A DNA stretch of 24,081 bases, taken from CG1-02-33-12 sp964403775 (GTDB lineage Archaea > Nanobdellota > Nanobdellia > Woesearchaeales > CG1-02-33-12). The position numbers and the translations under genes were made by a program. Below are positions 1 through 7,363 of the stretch, piece after piece. Within the stretch, counting starts at the first letter, position 1. Every line of letters starts with the position of its first letter. The notes beneath the pieces were generated by a model. It saw only the letters and a program-made list of their open reading frames with translations. It was not told where the DNA came from and did no database searches. The stretch is from positions 1 through 24,081 of the forward strand of contig CAYOHL010000006.1 of the NCBI GenBank assembly GCA_964403775.1, in the 5' to 3' direction.

Positions 1-158
1 AAATAGAAGAAATAGCCTATTTTATAACTAGAAATATCAATTTTTTTCAAAAAAAACATCCTAAAAAAATTATAAAGTTGTTTTGATTTATATAGTTTTA
101 TCTTTTGCAGAATATATTTGTCAAAAGCAAAACCCATTTTAAATGAAAAATAGAAAGA

Positions 159-167
159 TTTTTAAAT
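159..167 (+). promoter_or_regulatory. TATA box of the MNT/HEPN operon
   Basis: The run TTTTTAAAT fits an archaeal TATA element. A transcript starting about 26 bases downstream would begin near 188, after the TTG at 178 but before the ATG at 208, which supports the ATG as the start of the first gene. The rest of 1-158 is AT-rich and I see no gene in it. Confidence 0.5.
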
Positions 168-207
168 CACCAAATAATTGGTAATAGGTGACCAAAAAAG
201 TGGTAAA

Positions 208-822
208 ATGCTTACAAAAGAACAATTAAAAATCTTGTCTGTATTCAAGAAAAGATTATTTTTTCAACTTACTTTCACGCAGATAAAGGAGAAGGCAAAG
301 CAGAAATCAAACAACTTAATACAGAGAGCAATCAAGGAATTCAAAAAACAAAGGGTAATAAAAACAAAAAAAACAGGAGATGTAACAACATATTCCTTAA
401 ATTATGATAATAACCTGACATACTCTTACCTTAACCTGATTAATGATTTGGAAATAGCTAAAAATAAATTGTTGCCTAAGGAGATTTTAAATACACTTCA
501 ATGGAGAATATCAAGGAATACTCAGCTTTTTATACTTATTGTTTTTGGAAGCTATGCAAAATCAAAGGCAGATGAGAAATCTGACTTGGACATTGCGGTA
601 ATTGTTAAATCAGAAGAAACAAAGAAGGAAATTTTGCCTTTTATAGAGACTCTAAAACGGAGGGAATTAATAAATATTGATTACCATGTTTTTACAGAGG
701 CTGATTTTATTGAAATGCTCAATGAAGAGCAGGAAAATGTAGGAAAGCAGATTTATAAAAACAGCATAATATACTACAATTTTATATCCTATTTGAATAT
801 AATCAGGAAAGAAAATGAATGA
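208..822 (+). CDS. Winged-helix/MNT-domain nucleotidyltransferase (antitoxin-type)
   Basis: This 204-residue protein has an N-terminal helical region that looks like a winged helix (about residues 1-75) followed by a minimal nucleotidyltransferase domain. The signature FGSYAKSKADEKSDLD spans residues 113-128, giving the family pattern G-S-x(10)-D-x-D with metal-binding Asp126 and Asp128. In HEPN/MNT systems the MNT protein neutralises the HEPN RNase, in characterised cases by adding AMP to it. The downstream gene is a HEPN protein overlapping by 8 bases, so the two are very likely co-translated. The helical N-terminus could bind DNA and autoregulate the operon (inference). I chose the ATG at 208 over an upstream TTG at 178 because the putative TATA box lies only 11 bases before the TTG and the protein opens naturally at MLTKEQLK. 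Family assignment is firm; a toxin-antitoxin role is likely but not proven. Confidence 0.85.
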   Translation: MLTKEQLKILSVFKKRLFFQLTFTQIKEKAKQKSNNLIQRAIKEFKKQRVIKTKKTGDVTTYSLNYDNNLTYSYLNLINDLEIAKNKLLPKEILNTLQWRISRNTQLFILIVFGSYAKSKADEKSDLDIAVIVKSEETKKEILPFIETLKRRELINIDYHVFTEADFIEMLNEEQENVGKQIYKNSIIYYNFISYLNIIRKENE

Positions 823-1294
823 CAAAGCAAGATTATATCTACAAAGGTCAGAAAATGAGCTTATAACCGCACAAATACTTTTTGATGTTTCAAAGAATTT
901 TAGATTGCAAAAAGAGCAATTTAAACTTGAGCAGGATTTTACATTCTACAGCTCAACAATAAGCCATGCTTATTACTGCATATTCTACGCTGCAAAATCA
1001 ATACTTTTAGAGAATGAAATCAAAACAGAAGCACCTGAAGTTCATAAGAAAACACTTGAAGCATTTGAAAAATATTTAGTCAAGACAGGAAAACTGGATT
1101 TTGAATTGTTGAGCATATATAAAACAATGATAGTAAGGGCAGATAAACTCTTGGGAATTTTTTCTTATGAGAAAAAGAAAAGGGGCAACTTTACATATCA
1201 GAAGCTGCCACAGGCAAATCTTGAGCCAGCTGAAGAATCATTGAAAAATGCATCTCTCTTTTTCAAGACAATAAACAAAATCTTAAACAGTTAA
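815..1294 (+). CDS. HEPN-domain protein (toxin-type partner of MNT protein)
   Basis: This 159-residue, mostly helical protein matches the HEPN pattern of the group usually annotated as HEPN domain-containing protein (COG1895-like). It opens with a helix bearing RSENELITAQ, has the typical segment SHAYYCIFYAAKSILL, then KTGKLDF and a late helix with MIVRADKLL. The Rx4-6H RNase motif of HepT/DUF86 toxins is not evident, so nuclease activity cannot be assumed. It overlaps the upstream nucleotidyltransferase by 8 bases, which is the standard arrangement for HEPN/MNT pairs. The product is probably a cytoplasmic RNase toxin or RNA-binding partner controlled by the MNT protein. Both genes look more AT-rich than the blocks further right, which would fit mobile accessory genes (inference). 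Confidence 0.8.
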   Translation: MNDKARLYLQRSENELITAQILFDVSKNFRLQKEQFKLEQDFTFYSSTISHAYYCIFYAAKSILLENEIKTEAPEVHKKTLEAFEKYLVKTGKLDFELLSIYKTMIVRADKLLGIFSYEKKKRGNFTYQKLPQANLEPAEESLKNASLFFKTINKILNS

Positions 1295-1452
1295 TACCTA
1301 ACAGAAAATTTAGTTCATTTTGACTATTATCTAAAATTTGCCTGGAATTATTTTAATTAAATCTTCTTCCATTGGTCTCGTGAAGTTATAATTAAGTTCT
1401 ATAAGTTCTTAAAAAACAAAGGTTTTAATATTAATTTAACTACTAACTTAAT

Positions 1453-2457
1453 ATGAAAGAAGCAGGCTATTACAAAAAGCTCAGGAATGGAAATGTCCAG
1501 TGTGTTTTATGCCCTCGGGAGTGTGTTATAAAAAAAGATTCCTATGGCTTTTGCAATGCAAGAAAAAACATTGATGGAAGGCTTTATTCTATGGTTTATG
1601 CAAGGCCTTGCGCAGTCCACATTGACCCTATTGAGAAAAAGCCATTGTATCATTTTATGCCGGGCGAGAAGGCATTGTCAGTTGGAACAGTCAGCTGCAA
1701 TCTTGAATGCAAGCACTGCCAGAACTTCACAATGTCAAGGGCAAGGCCAGAAGAGGTTTTAACAGAAAAAATCAGCCCTGAGGAGCTTGTTGGGCTTGCA
1801 TTAAAAAACAAATGCAGGATTATCTCCTACACATACAATGAGCCAACAGTGTTTTTTGAATACATGTTAGATTGTGCAAAGATTGCAAAAAAGAAAGGAA
1901 TTAAAAACACAATTGTTTCAAACGGCTTTATCAATGAAGAGCCATTAAAAGAGCTGTGCAAATACATTGATGGGGCAAATGTTGACCTGAAGGCATTTGA
2001 CAACAAATTTTACAAAGAGATATGCTCTGCATGGCTTGAGCCAGTTCTTGAGTCATTAAAAATTCTTAAAAACAAAAATATATGGCTTGAGATAACCAAC
2101 CTTATAATACCGACTCTTAATGATGATATTGAAGAAATAAAGAAGATGTGCATTTGGATTAAGGAAAACCTCGGGGCAGATGTTCCACTGCATTTCACAG
2201 CATTTTATCCCTGCTACAAGCTTTTAGACCTTCCAGGAACAAGCCCTGAAATATTAAAACAAGCGAGAAAGATTGCACTAAAGACAGGAATAAAATATTC
2301 CTATGTTGGCAATGTTTCTGCAGCAGAGGAAAACAACACATACTGCCCAAAATGTGGCAGGCTTTTGATAGAAAGGTCTGGCTTCGGCATAATAAAAAAC
2401 AATATAAAAAACAGCAAATGCTCTTGCAGGGAAAAAATAGCAGGGGTTTTTGAATGA
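1453..2457 (+). CDS. amrS: AmmeMemoRadiSam-system radical SAM enzyme (AmrS/PflA-like)
   Basis: This 334-residue protein belongs to the PflA-like radical SAM group (COG1180). The [4Fe-4S] cluster motif is C82-NLE-C86-KH-C89, the canonical Cx3Cx2C. Before it lies a cysteine-rich N-terminus (C17, C20, C24, C34) typical of AmrS, and after it YTYNEPTVFFEY, GANVDLKAFD and HFTAFYPCYKLLDLPGT, all characteristic of this family. A C-terminal zinc-knuckle-like segment (CPKCG followed by CSC) ends the protein. The full length matches the family. AmrS is named for co-occurrence with AMMECR1 and Memo proteins, whose joint reaction is unknown; neither partner is in this window. Its stop overlaps the start of the next gene by ATGA, so the neighbouring nucleotidyltransferase is probably co-expressed. 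It likely starts leaderless or with a very short leader at ATG 1453; the 158 bases before it hold no gene. Confidence 0.9.
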   Translation: MKEAGYYKKLRNGNVQCVLCPRECVIKKDSYGFCNARKNIDGRLYSMVYARPCAVHIDPIEKKPLYHFMPGEKALSVGTVSCNLECKHCQNFTMSRARPEEVLTEKISPEELVGLALKNKCRIISYTYNEPTVFFEYMLDCAKIAKKKGIKNTIVSNGFINEEPLKELCKYIDGANVDLKAFDNKFYKEICSAWLEPVLESLKILKNKNIWLEITNLIIPTLNDDIEEIKKMCIWIKENLGADVPLHFTAFYPCYKLLDLPGTSPEILKQARKIALKTGIKYSYVGNVSAAEENNTYCPKCGRLLIERSGFGIIKNNIKNSKCSCREKIAGVFE

Positions 2458-3389
2458 ATGCAAAATATAATCCAGATTTTGCAGAAAATTCCATTGATGC
2501 AGTTGTGCTTGCAGGAAGAAGCAGACTCATTGTTCAGGATAAACTAAACATTATATACCCTTATTTTCCTACAGATCATCCATACCCTTTTGTTTCATAC
2601 CATCTAGAAATTGTGAATCCTCAAGAACCCATTGATAAAGCAAGTATTGATTACAAGGCAATTATTAAAATAAACAACAAGCCAATGGTTAATTATGTTA
2701 TGGAGGCATTGGCTGAATCAGCTTATACCAAAAATATTTATGTTGTGGGGGAAAAGGACCAGCTGGATAAAGCAGATATCCAGAGAGGGAAGGAAAAAAT
2801 AAAGTTCGTAGATGACAAGGGCAGCTTTGTTGATAATCTTATTGGGGCAGGCAGTAAATCAAGGACAAAGAAAATAATATATTCAACCTCAGACATCCCT
2901 TTAATTACAAGCAAGGATATTGACAATTTTATTGAGGGGTGTTCCCATAGAAGCAATGGCCATTTCTACCTTGCCTATTACCTGAAGGAAGACTATGAAA
3001 AAAGCTTTTCAGGAGTAAAGAGCGGCAAGTTCTATGCCTTAGGCAAAAAACTTGTTAAAAATGGATGCATATTTATGCTTGACCAAGACTTTTTAAATGA
3101 AATAAACAAAAATAAGGAATTTCAGAAAATAATAGGATATCTTTATGACCAAAGAAAATATGCATGGAAACTTTTTGCTACACTTGCAAAATATCGCTTA
3201 TTTAATCTTATATCCAAATATATATTTAAAAATCTTACAATAGAAGAAGCAGAAAAAATCCTATATGAAAAAATAGGATATAAATTCTATGGAATAGAGA
3301 GTTCTCCTAGAGTTGGGGTAGATATAGACAGTGGAAAAGAACTACACGAAATTGAGAAAATCATAAAAAATAATAAAAAATTTAGATAA
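2454..3389 (+). CDS. MobA-like NTP transferase paralog 1 (cytoplasmic form)
   Basis: This 311-residue protein has a GT-A/MobA-like nucleotidyltransferase fold signature. SIDAVVLAGR near the N-terminus stands for the usual AVVLAGG(x)G; KAIIKINNKPMVNYVMEAL matches the K-(x)-GKPM segment; STSDIPLIT carries the metal-binding Asp; GVDIDSGKELHEIEKI is a common C-terminal ending. Between the VVLAG strand and the KPM segment it has about 35 extra residues relative to its downstream paralog (roughly 23-58). There is no signal peptide. It overlaps amrS by ATGA. The family transfers nucleotides to sugar phosphates, molybdopterin or similar acceptors; the substrate here cannot be told. The loop GGxGTR that normally grips the nucleotide is not conserved. 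Nucleotide-level similarity to the next gene around the SIDAVVLAGR segment shows they are duplicates. Confidence 0.7.
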   Translation: MNAKYNPDFAENSIDAVVLAGRSRLIVQDKLNIIYPYFPTDHPYPFVSYHLEIVNPQEPIDKASIDYKAIIKINNKPMVNYVMEALAESAYTKNIYVVGEKDQLDKADIQRGKEKIKFVDDKGSFVDNLIGAGSKSRTKKIIYSTSDIPLITSKDIDNFIEGCSHRSNGHFYLAYYLKEDYEKSFSGVKSGKFYALGKKLVKNGCIFMLDQDFLNEINKNKEFQKIIGYLYDQRKYAWKLFATLAKYRLFNLISKYIFKNLTIEEAEKILYEKIGYKFYGIESSPRVGVDIDSGKELHEIEKIIKNNKKFR

Positions 3390-3408
3390 CAAGATTAAAA
3401 CTTTAATT

Positions 3409-3414
3409 AGGAGG
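3409..3414 (+). promoter_or_regulatory. Strong Shine-Dalgarno AGGAGG for paralog 2
   Basis: A full AGGAGG lies 20 bases after the stop of paralog 1. The nearest in-frame canonical start (GTG 3440) is 25 bases away, too far, whereas an in-frame ATA at 3422 is at the ideal spacing of 7. This site therefore decides the start and points to a non-AUG initiation codon. Confidence 0.65.
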
Positions 3415-3421
3415 AATTAAA

Positions 3422-4396
3422 ATAAAATTAAGACAAATTGTGAAAAACATTATTTTAGTAGGCCTATCAGCTATATACTTATTTACTACAGGAGCCTATG
3501 CCTCAAAAATAAATAAAGCTAATTTAAATCCAAACCAAGAGGCAATAGTAAGAGAACTTAAAAATCCAGATAGTTCATACTTTGCAGAAGATTCTATTGA
3601 TGCAGTTGTGCTTGCAGGAAGAAATCCTGTTCTCGACTGGGGCACTGATTACGAGGCAATTCTTGATATAAATGACAAACCAATGATTTGCTATGTTGTG
3701 GAAGCATTAGCTGAATCAGACTATATTAATAATATTTATATTGTGGGAGAAGAAGATAAGCTAAATAAGATTGATTTTTCAGTGGAAAAAGAAATAAAAA
3801 TTGTGAATGGTACGGGTAAATATCTTGATGATTTTGTTAATGGTGGTAATGCCTCAGAAACAGAGAAAATCCTCTATTCAACCTGTGATATCCCCTTGAT
3901 TGAAAAAGTGCACATTGATGGTTTTATTGAGGATTGTGCTGAGAAAGGAGAAGCTGATCTTTATCTTCCCTATTGCATAGAAGAAGAAGATAAAAGAAAA
4001 TTTCCAGAAATAGAAACCCGTTATGTTCTAGAATTTCCAATAGGGGGTAATAGTAGGACTGCCTACATTCTTTTACTTAACAGATACTGTTTAGATAAAG
4101 TAAATAAAAATAAAGATATAAAAAAAATTATAGCTTCCCTTGACAGTACAAGAGAAGAAAGAATTAAGATTTATGAGGACATAGTTAAAAGAAATCTTTC
4201 ACTTCGTTTATTGAAACTTTACATTCGATATAAGCGTGGAACACTCATAGTAGATGAAGCAGGAGAATTTCTTTCTAAGCTAACAAGAAAAAATATTGTT
4301 TTGATAAAGAGTAGTTCTGAGATTGGGACAAATATAAAGAGTCGTAAAGATTTGGAGAATATTGAAGAAATTATGATAAAAAAATCAGAAAATTAA
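3422..4396 (+). CDS. MobA-like NTP transferase paralog 2 with export signal
   Basis: This is a paralog of the preceding gene: FAEDSIDAVVLAGR, YEAILDINDKPMICYVVEALAES, LYSTCDIPLIE and a C-terminal IGTNIKSRKDLENIEE align with it. The N-terminus adds a likely secretion signal: read from ATA 3422 it has K, R and K before a hydrophobic stretch (NIILVGLSAIYLFTTG) and an AYA-S cleavage site. Annotated from GTG 3440 the protein would be 318 residues; from ATA it is 324. The ATA reading restores the positive n-region and sits 7 bases after AGGAGG, and no ATG occurs in frame before the KPM segment. A nucleotide-using enzyme outside the membrane would be odd, so it may be membrane-tethered, non-catalytic or use another donor. 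The position occupied by Lys in paralog 1 (YKAI) is Glu here (YEAI). Family confident, start and role uncertain. Confidence 0.65.
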   Translation: MKLRQIVKNIILVGLSAIYLFTTGAYASKINKANLNPNQEAIVRELKNPDSSYFAEDSIDAVVLAGRNPVLDWGTDYEAILDINDKPMICYVVEALAESDYINNIYIVGEEDKLNKIDFSVEKEIKIVNGTGKYLDDFVNGGNASETEKILYSTCDIPLIEKVHIDGFIEDCAEKGEADLYLPYCIEEEDKRKFPEIETRYVLEFPIGGNSRTAYILLLNRYCLDKVNKNKDIKKIIASLDSTREERIKIYEDIVKRNLSLRLLKLYIRYKRGTLIVDEAGEFLSKLTRKNIVLIKSSSEIGTNIKSRKDLENIEEIMIKKSEN

Positions 4397-4464
4397 AAAA
4401 GCTTACATCAAAACCGAAGATATTCCTTAATAGCTAAAAATTCTTTGCTTTTTCTTTGCTTATT

Positions 4465-4473
4465 CTTATAAAT
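4465..4473 (+). promoter_or_regulatory. TATA box of the surface protein gene
   Basis: CTTATAAAT is centred 26 bases before the ATG at 4495, predicting a leaderless transcript. It lies in a 98-base intergenic spacer with no other feature. Confidence 0.6.
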
Positions 4474-4494
4474 TCCATTTGAATCAGCTGGTTT

Positions 4495-5985
4495 ATGAAG
4501 AAAATACTGCTTTTGGCTGTCTTGGTCTGTGTTCTTGACTCTCTTTTAGTTTCAGCAGCAGATGATAACAAAAGTTATGAAGGATTAAAAATAGAAGTTA
4601 GTTTAGATAATGTCTTATTTTTAGGAAAAACATACACTGGCCTTTTCAGGATAGACAACCTTGACCATGTTTCCGGCATAACAGACTACATAAATTTAAC
4701 AGTTGTTTACAATATCTCTGGCCATGATTTTTTCAAGCAGGAGGTTTTTGAGCTGGCTAACCTAAACAGCTATAAAACAGCAGGCACAGGGGATTTCAGG
4801 CCAGAGAATGAAGGGGATTACCTTGTGTGCGGCCAAATAATAAGTTCAACTGTCAATGACCAGAATAAAGAGGATGACATTAGTTGCAAGAACATTTCTG
4901 TTATAAACACATTGGACATTCCTTGCAATGTATCCCTAAATATTGGAACCTGGAAAAGCATTTATTTTGATGAGCCAACTGTTTTCTATCTTAACCTTAA
5001 TAATGAAACCTTTCCATTTGTGATAGAATACTGGGTTGAGGATTTATTTGGCAATGTTGTAAAAAATCCAATAAACACAACAAACACAAACAAAAAGAGC
5101 TTTTCTCCAAAGCTAGATGAGCCGGACAAGGCATTTATGATAAAATCAAGAATTGCCTTTATTGCATGCAATGACTCAAACAAAGAGGATAATTATGCTG
5201 AAATGCTTTTTGTTGTTAAGGGGGAGGAGCCGGCAAAAGAGTCAAAAATTGAAATATCCGAGCTCTATTTAAACAAAGACAATGCAATTGAGTTTGGAAA
5301 AACATTGAAGGTAAAACTTAGTATCTATAAAGGGGATTCAACAAAAAATGTAATAAGTGTATGGGTTGAGGACCAAAAGGCAAACAAAATAAGCACTGAA
5401 ACATCAAAAATTACAGCGGAAAAAAGGTTTTCTGAAAGCATACTAACTGTTCCTGTCCAGCTAAAGCTGAACTGCGATAAAAAGCTTGATGAGGGCATGC
5501 ATTTGCTTGTTGTTGATGGCCTCGGCATCAAGGCAAAAAAAGAGTTTCTGGTTAAGGGCAATCTAGATTCTCTCTGCCCAAAAGAGCCAAAGGCTTCTGC
5601 TGAAGCAGCATCAGAGGCATCATCAAGCTCAAAATTTTCCTACAAGATAATCTCCATGCCCTTAACAGTTGAAAACAACAAGGAGTTTAAGACACAGGTC
5701 ATGATTACAGCAAGAGATGAAACCAAGCTGAAAATATGGAGCTATGTTTACCGAGGCAGTAAATGCTACTCTGGTGAAAGACAGGATAATCTAAAGGAAA
5801 TTTTAATTCANNNNNNNNNNNNNNNNNNNNNNNNNNNNNNNNNNNNNNNNNNNNNNNNNNNNNNNNNNNNNNNNNNNNNNNNNNNNNNNNNNNNNNNNNN
5901 NNNNNNNNNNGCAAGAGGCCTTGCAAACTATATCTTTTTGGGCCTGTCTGTTCTATTGAATGTTTTGTTGATATGGAAAAGGTGA
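4495..5985 (+). CDS. Secreted Ig-like-repeat surface protein with C-terminal membrane anchor (gap inside)
   Basis: The protein begins with a signal peptide (MKKILLLAVLVCVLDSLLVSA, about residues 1-21) and ends in a single hydrophobic helix (LANYIFLGLSVLLNVLLIW) closed by KR, so it is expected outside the cell and anchored at its C-terminus. The ectodomain is beta-rich and appears to hold about three Ig-like (CARDB-type) units, roughly residues 28-138, 140-243 and 250-355; units 2 and 3 share a (Y/V)WVED segment. A Ser/Ala-rich linker (SAEAASEASSSS) precedes another beta region. Eight N-x-S/T sequons fall in the first ~230 residues and none in the readable remainder, suggesting N-glycosylation of the membrane-distal part. 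Bases 5811-5910 are N, so about residues 439-472 are unknown and the true length is uncertain. The frame after the gap is open and makes sense. No specific family is recognised. Confidence 0.75.
   Translation: MKKILLLAVLVCVLDSLLVSAADDNKSYEGLKIEVSLDNVLFLGKTYTGLFRIDNLDHVSGITDYINLTVVYNISGHDFFKQEVFELANLNSYKTAGTGDFRPENEGDYLVCGQIISSTVNDQNKEDDISCKNISVINTLDIPCNVSLNIGTWKSIYFDEPTVFYLNLNNETFPFVIEYWVEDLFGNVVKNPINTTNTNKKSFSPKLDEPDKAFMIKSRIAFIACNDSNKEDNYAEMLFVVKGEEPAKESKIEISELYLNKDNAIEFGKTLKVKLSIYKGDSTKNVISVWVEDQKANKISTETSKITAEKRFSESILTVPVQLKLNCDKKLDEGMHLLVVDGLGIKAKKEFLVKGNLDSLCPKEPKASAEAASEASSSSKFSYKIISMPLTVENNKEFKTQVMITARDETKLKIWSYVYRGSKCYSGERQDNLKEILIXXXXXXXXXXXXXXXXXXXXXXXXXXXXXXXXXXARGLANYIFLGLSVLLNVLLIWKR
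5811..5910. other. Assembly gap (100 N)
   Basis: Exactly 100 N, the conventional placeholder for a gap of unknown size, inside the surface-protein gene. The reading frame continues correctly after it, but this has a one-in-three chance and does not prove the size. Confidence 0.98.
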
Positions 5986-5992
5986 ATCAGAT

Positions 5993-6721
5993 TTAAATTA
6001 TATGGTAATTATCCTTAATTTCAATAATTTTCTGAAAAGTTATTAATCCTGGTTTTTCTGGTATCTCTTTATGTTCTCTTTCATAAGCCCATGTTTCGCA
6101 TGGTATGTAAATCATCCTGATTCCTGCCTCAAGTGCTGGTGAAACATCACTTCTTGCAGAATTGCCCACATGCCATACCTTTGTTTTATCTCTGCTACCC
6201 GCAACCATGTTTATTGTACCTGCATCTTTTTTTGGAACTATGTAAATTTCCTTGCCAAACCATTTTTTACAATTAGTTGCCTTTATCTTCTTCTCTTGGA
6301 TTTTTAGGTCACCTTTTGTCAGGAGAATCAGCTCATCCCTATTTTCAACAAGGAAATCAAGTGTTTCTTTAGCGCCTTCAACAAGACCCAGGTTTTTATA
6401 CCTTTCTTCGTCAAATGCCAGCATTCCTATTTCATATGCTTTTTTCAGGTCTTCTTTATTATAGCTTTTATGCTTCTCATCACAGATAGCTTTGTAGGTT
6501 TGTTGAAAAGAAGTTGGAAACCTTTTCATTGAAAAGCCCATTGTTTTGACATTTTCATTGTCTATCTCAACCTCGAGGTTTATGATGTATTGCAAATCAG
6601 GCGCATTGGGCCATAATTTTTCAAATATAACCCACCTGATAAATTCAAGCTGGGCATAAGAGTAATCATGCTGGTTCCATGCAAGGGTATCATCATAGTC
6701 AAATATAAATGTCTTATTCAT
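5993..6721 (-). CDS. HAD-superfamily hydrolase, possible nucleotidase
   Basis: This 242-residue protein shows all four HAD motifs: motif I FDYDDTL with nucleophile Asp8 and acid/base Asp10, motif II LLTKGD, a basic segment VPKKD for motif III, and motif IV HVGNSARSDVSPALEAG. A helical cap lies between motifs I and II (about residues 20-125), the class C1 layout of phosphatases. Its ATG overlaps the stop of the dCMP deaminase gene by ATGA, so the two are co-translated; that pairing makes a nucleoside-monophosphate phosphatase (for example acting on dUMP or a related deoxynucleotide) plausible, but the substrate is inference. It ends tail to tail with the surface-protein gene, with seven bases between the stops. 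Confidence 0.8.
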   Translation of the reverse strand: MNKTFIFDYDDTLAWNQHDYSYAQLEFIRWVIFEKLWPNAPDLQYIINLEVEIDNENVKTMGFSMKRFPTSFQQTYKAICDEKHKSYNKEDLKKAYEIGMLAFDEERYKNLGLVEGAKETLDFLVENRDELILLTKGDLKIQEKKIKATNCKKWFGKEIYIVPKKDAGTINMVAGSRDKTKVWHVGNSARSDVSPALEAGIRMIYIPCETWAYEREHKEIPEKPGLITFQKIIEIKDNYHII

Positions 6722-7233
6722 TTTTGTTTTGTATGATTTGGCATTATTGATTTATCAACAATTATTTCAATCTTAGACCCAGCAATTAATTCTTCTGCCA
6801 TCTCAAAATTATATGGCTGATTTCTTAATTCAGGGACAAGAGTTCTTTCTTTTTCATTTGAATATACCTCATTAGGTGTAACTAATCTCTTAATTTCTGC
6901 GTCAACTATTAATTTTGCACAATCAGCACATGGAAACCAGCCACTTAAGTAAACTGTTCCCCTATATATGTTGCCACTATATTTAGCTGCATTACTAATT
7001 GCCCTTGCTTCTGCGTGCGAGCCAGGGCAAAGCTCCATTCCTTTTCCAGAATCATAACCTTCTCTTAAGCATTTATCATGTTTCATGAAATCAGGCGGGC
7101 CGTTCCAACCTGATTCAACATAATCTCCGCAAAAGTCATATATTACAGCTGCAACTGGGTGTTTTAGACAAGTTGAATTTTTAAGCGCTTCTTCTAAACG
7201 AGATTTAATTTCTTCAGTTTTATCCTTACCCAT
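6718..7233 (-). CDS. dCMP deaminase family protein
   Basis: This 171-residue protein carries the zinc-dependent deaminase signature: H73-A-E75 in GSHAEARAISNA and P-C102-AD-C105, which supply the zinc ligands and the catalytic Glu. Two further cysteines (C55 and C69, CLREGYDSGKGMELC) upstream of HAE are in the place where dCMP deaminases often carry extra metal or allosteric residues. The expected reaction is dCMP to dUMP plus ammonia, feeding thymidylate synthesis. The length suits the family. It heads a two-gene minus-strand operon with a HAD phosphatase (4-base overlap). With the dUTPase at 10120 it forms part of the cell's dUMP supply and dUTP control. A guanine or cytidine deaminase is less likely because of the dCMP-type Cys pattern. 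Confidence 0.85.
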   Translation of the reverse strand: MGKDKTEEIKSRLEEALKNSTCLKHPVAAVIYDFCGDYVESGWNGPPDFMKHDKCLREGYDSGKGMELCPGSHAEARAISNAAKYSGNIYRGTVYLSGWFPCADCAKLIVDAEIKRLVTPNEVYSNEKERTLVPELRNQPYNFEMAEELIAGSKIEIIVDKSIMPNHTKQK

Positions 7234-7259
7234 TTCAACCTAAGAAATTCTGGTTCTTA

Positions 7260-7272
7260 CATATATATAAAC
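7260..7272 (-). promoter_or_regulatory. TATA box of the deaminase/HAD operon
   Basis: On the minus strand this reads GTTTATATATATG, centred about 33 bases before the deaminase ATG at 7233, which predicts a leader of only a few bases. It shares the 130-base divergent spacer 7234-7363 with the promoter of the ScpB operon. Confidence 0.6.
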
Positions 7273-7332
7273 CTTTTGCTTGTATCTATTATAAAATAGT
7301 AATAGTTTATGCATTTCAAAAGCATAGAAACT

Positions 7333-7340
7333 TTTTTAAA
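7333..7340 (+). promoter_or_regulatory. TATA box of the winged-helix/scpB operon
   Basis: TTTTTAAA is centred 27 bases before the ATG at 7364, predicting leaderless transcription of this operon. Confidence 0.6.
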
Positions 7341-7363
7341 CCACCCTGTTTTTTTAGTTTGTT

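Noticed and set aside
178..207. TTG start giving a 214-residue nucleotidyltransferase
   Set aside because: It would lie upstream of the transcription start predicted from the TATA box at 159-167, and the extra ten residues show no family feature.
2454..4396. Paralog pair as a frameshifted single gene
   Set aside because: Each copy has a complete domain from the VVLAG strand to its C-terminus, with its own stop and upstream signals, so this is duplication.
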